Shown piece after piece: positions 13,490 to 13,910 of a stretch of 13,910 nt of DNA (positions within the stretch are counted from its first letter, which is position 1; each line of letters begins with the position of its first letter). Location: the NCBI GenBank assembly GCA_004558955.1, contig SFZC01000047.1, positions 1-13,910 on the forward strand, written 5' to 3'. Made by a program: the position numbers and the translations under genes. Origin of the DNA: a bacterium (GTDB lineage: Bacteria > Cyanobacteriota > Vampirovibrionia > Gastranaerophilales > Gastranaerophilaceae). The notes under the pieces are model-generated. The model was not told the origin of the DNA, searched no databases, and saw only the letters and a program-made list of their open reading frames with translations.

Positions 13490-13910
13490 CACTTGTTTTA
13501 TTACATAGACACCTTTTTGAGGTTTATTCACTTTTTCACCAGCTATATTATAATAATAGGTGGCGACAACCTCAGCATCGTTCACTTTTTGCTCAATTCC
13601 CGTTTCTGTTTGTTTCAGATACCACTCTTTATACCAGTTCATACAGGCATAGCCGCAGCACTCTTCAAAGAGATTGTGCTTCTTGGCATTCTGGAAACCC
13701 GGAATCACCTTGCCGGTCTTCAGATACTCATCGATGTCATAGTACTCCTGCGGATGGGTAAGGGTCATGCCGATATTGCCGAAATGGTCGTGAACAGCCT
13801 TCCATGCCAATCCCCATTTCGAGGTGGATGCCGTTGCCCAGCTGCCCAGGTTAGGCTGAGTCCACTGGCCCCATTCGTTGTAGTGACCTTCGTTCGCCTT
13901 GTCAGGATCT
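13448..13910 (-). CDS. Partial secreted protein, Prevotella/Bacteroides-like C-terminus
   Basis: The frame is open from the window edge to a TAA at 13450-13448, about 153 residues, with no start visible; an internal TTG at 13810 is not a start. It reads DPDKANEGHYNEWGQWTQPN at the edge and then an aromatic, Trp/Tyr-rich part (KWGLAWKAVHDHFGN, YACMNWYKEWYLKQ). It ends in EVVATYYYNIAGEKVNKPQK and GVYVIKQVLKAGKIRSFKV. That tail, YYN-x-AG-x-x-V-x-x-P-x-KGVYV, is the small C-terminal domain common on secreted or surface proteins of Prevotella and Bacteroides. The upstream part is not recognised. G+C here is about half (roughly 45 to 53% in two 60-base stretches), well above the rest of the window. 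The segment most likely belongs to a different organism. Confidence 0.75.
   Translation of the reverse strand, partial: DPDKANEGHYNEWGQWTQPNLGSWATASTSKWGLAWKAVHDHFGNIGMTLTHPQEYYDIDEYLKTGKVIPGFQNAKKHNLFEECCGYACMNWYKEWYLKQTETGIEQKVNDAEVVATYYYNIAGEKVNKPQKGVYVIKQVLKAGKIRSFKVCY

Noticed and set aside
1..13910. tRNA, rRNA, CRISPR, insertion sequence or defence system
   Set aside because: No cloverleaf or rRNA-like sequence, repeat-spacer pattern, transposase or known defence gene was seen on either strand.

Overview
The window is AT-rich bacterial DNA that looks like a single contig from a gut metagenome. Its core, about 150 to 13,340, reads as one low-G+C genome. My best lineage guess is gut Melainabacteria/Vampirovibrionia (Candidatus Gastranaerophilales). 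That rests on a CHASE2-class III cyclase and a CsaB-type pyruvyltransferase, both frequent in the cyanobacterial phylum, and on small proteins of a style I associate with these genomes (N-termini such as VSFTGR and PAFSAR). It is an inference, not a database result. Both ends look foreign to the core, so the contig appears chimeric at each end.

Layout. At 1-148 (minus) there is a fragment of an unknown gene whose frame is broken only by one TAG; it may be phage with TAG recoded. It abuts pyrG (132-506, minus), which keeps only the N-terminal quarter of CTP synthase. gatC (530-811, minus) lies upstream of pyrG. A small protein of unknown function (1005-1256, plus) has its own promoter and terminator. 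A minus-strand surface-polysaccharide operon follows (5292 down to 1342): a GT8-DUF4422 fusion glycosyltransferase, a GT2 glycosyltransferase and glf (UDP-galactopyranose mutase). Two lineage-style unknown genes (5425-6009 and 6091-6414, minus) precede serS (6568-7833, plus), with divergent promoters between 6438 and 6533. A membrane CHASE2 adenylate cyclase (7942-9936, minus) is divergent from a plus-strand operon. That operon holds a KDPG-aldolase-family enzyme, a PfkB sugar kinase, a CsaB-like polysaccharide pyruvyltransferase and a DUF2628-like membrane protein whose 3' end is lost. From about 13,340 to 13,910 the sequence is Bacteroidetes-like: G+C rises to about half, a partial secreted protein runs on the minus strand with a C-terminal tail typical of Prevotella/Bacteroides exported proteins, and a TATCTTTG promoter box follows.

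How the genes fit together. glf supplies UDP-galactofuranose, the two glycosyltransferases would build a Galf-containing glycan, and CsaB would add pyruvate ketals to a surface polymer. The aldolase and kinase form a translationally coupled 2-keto-3-deoxy-sugar module, but each has lost several residues normally conserved in its family, so the substrate is uncertain. gatC, pyrG and serS are housekeeping genes. No tRNA, rRNA, CRISPR array, insertion sequence or replication origin was seen, and apart from the foreign ends no stretch over 300 bases lacks a gene.
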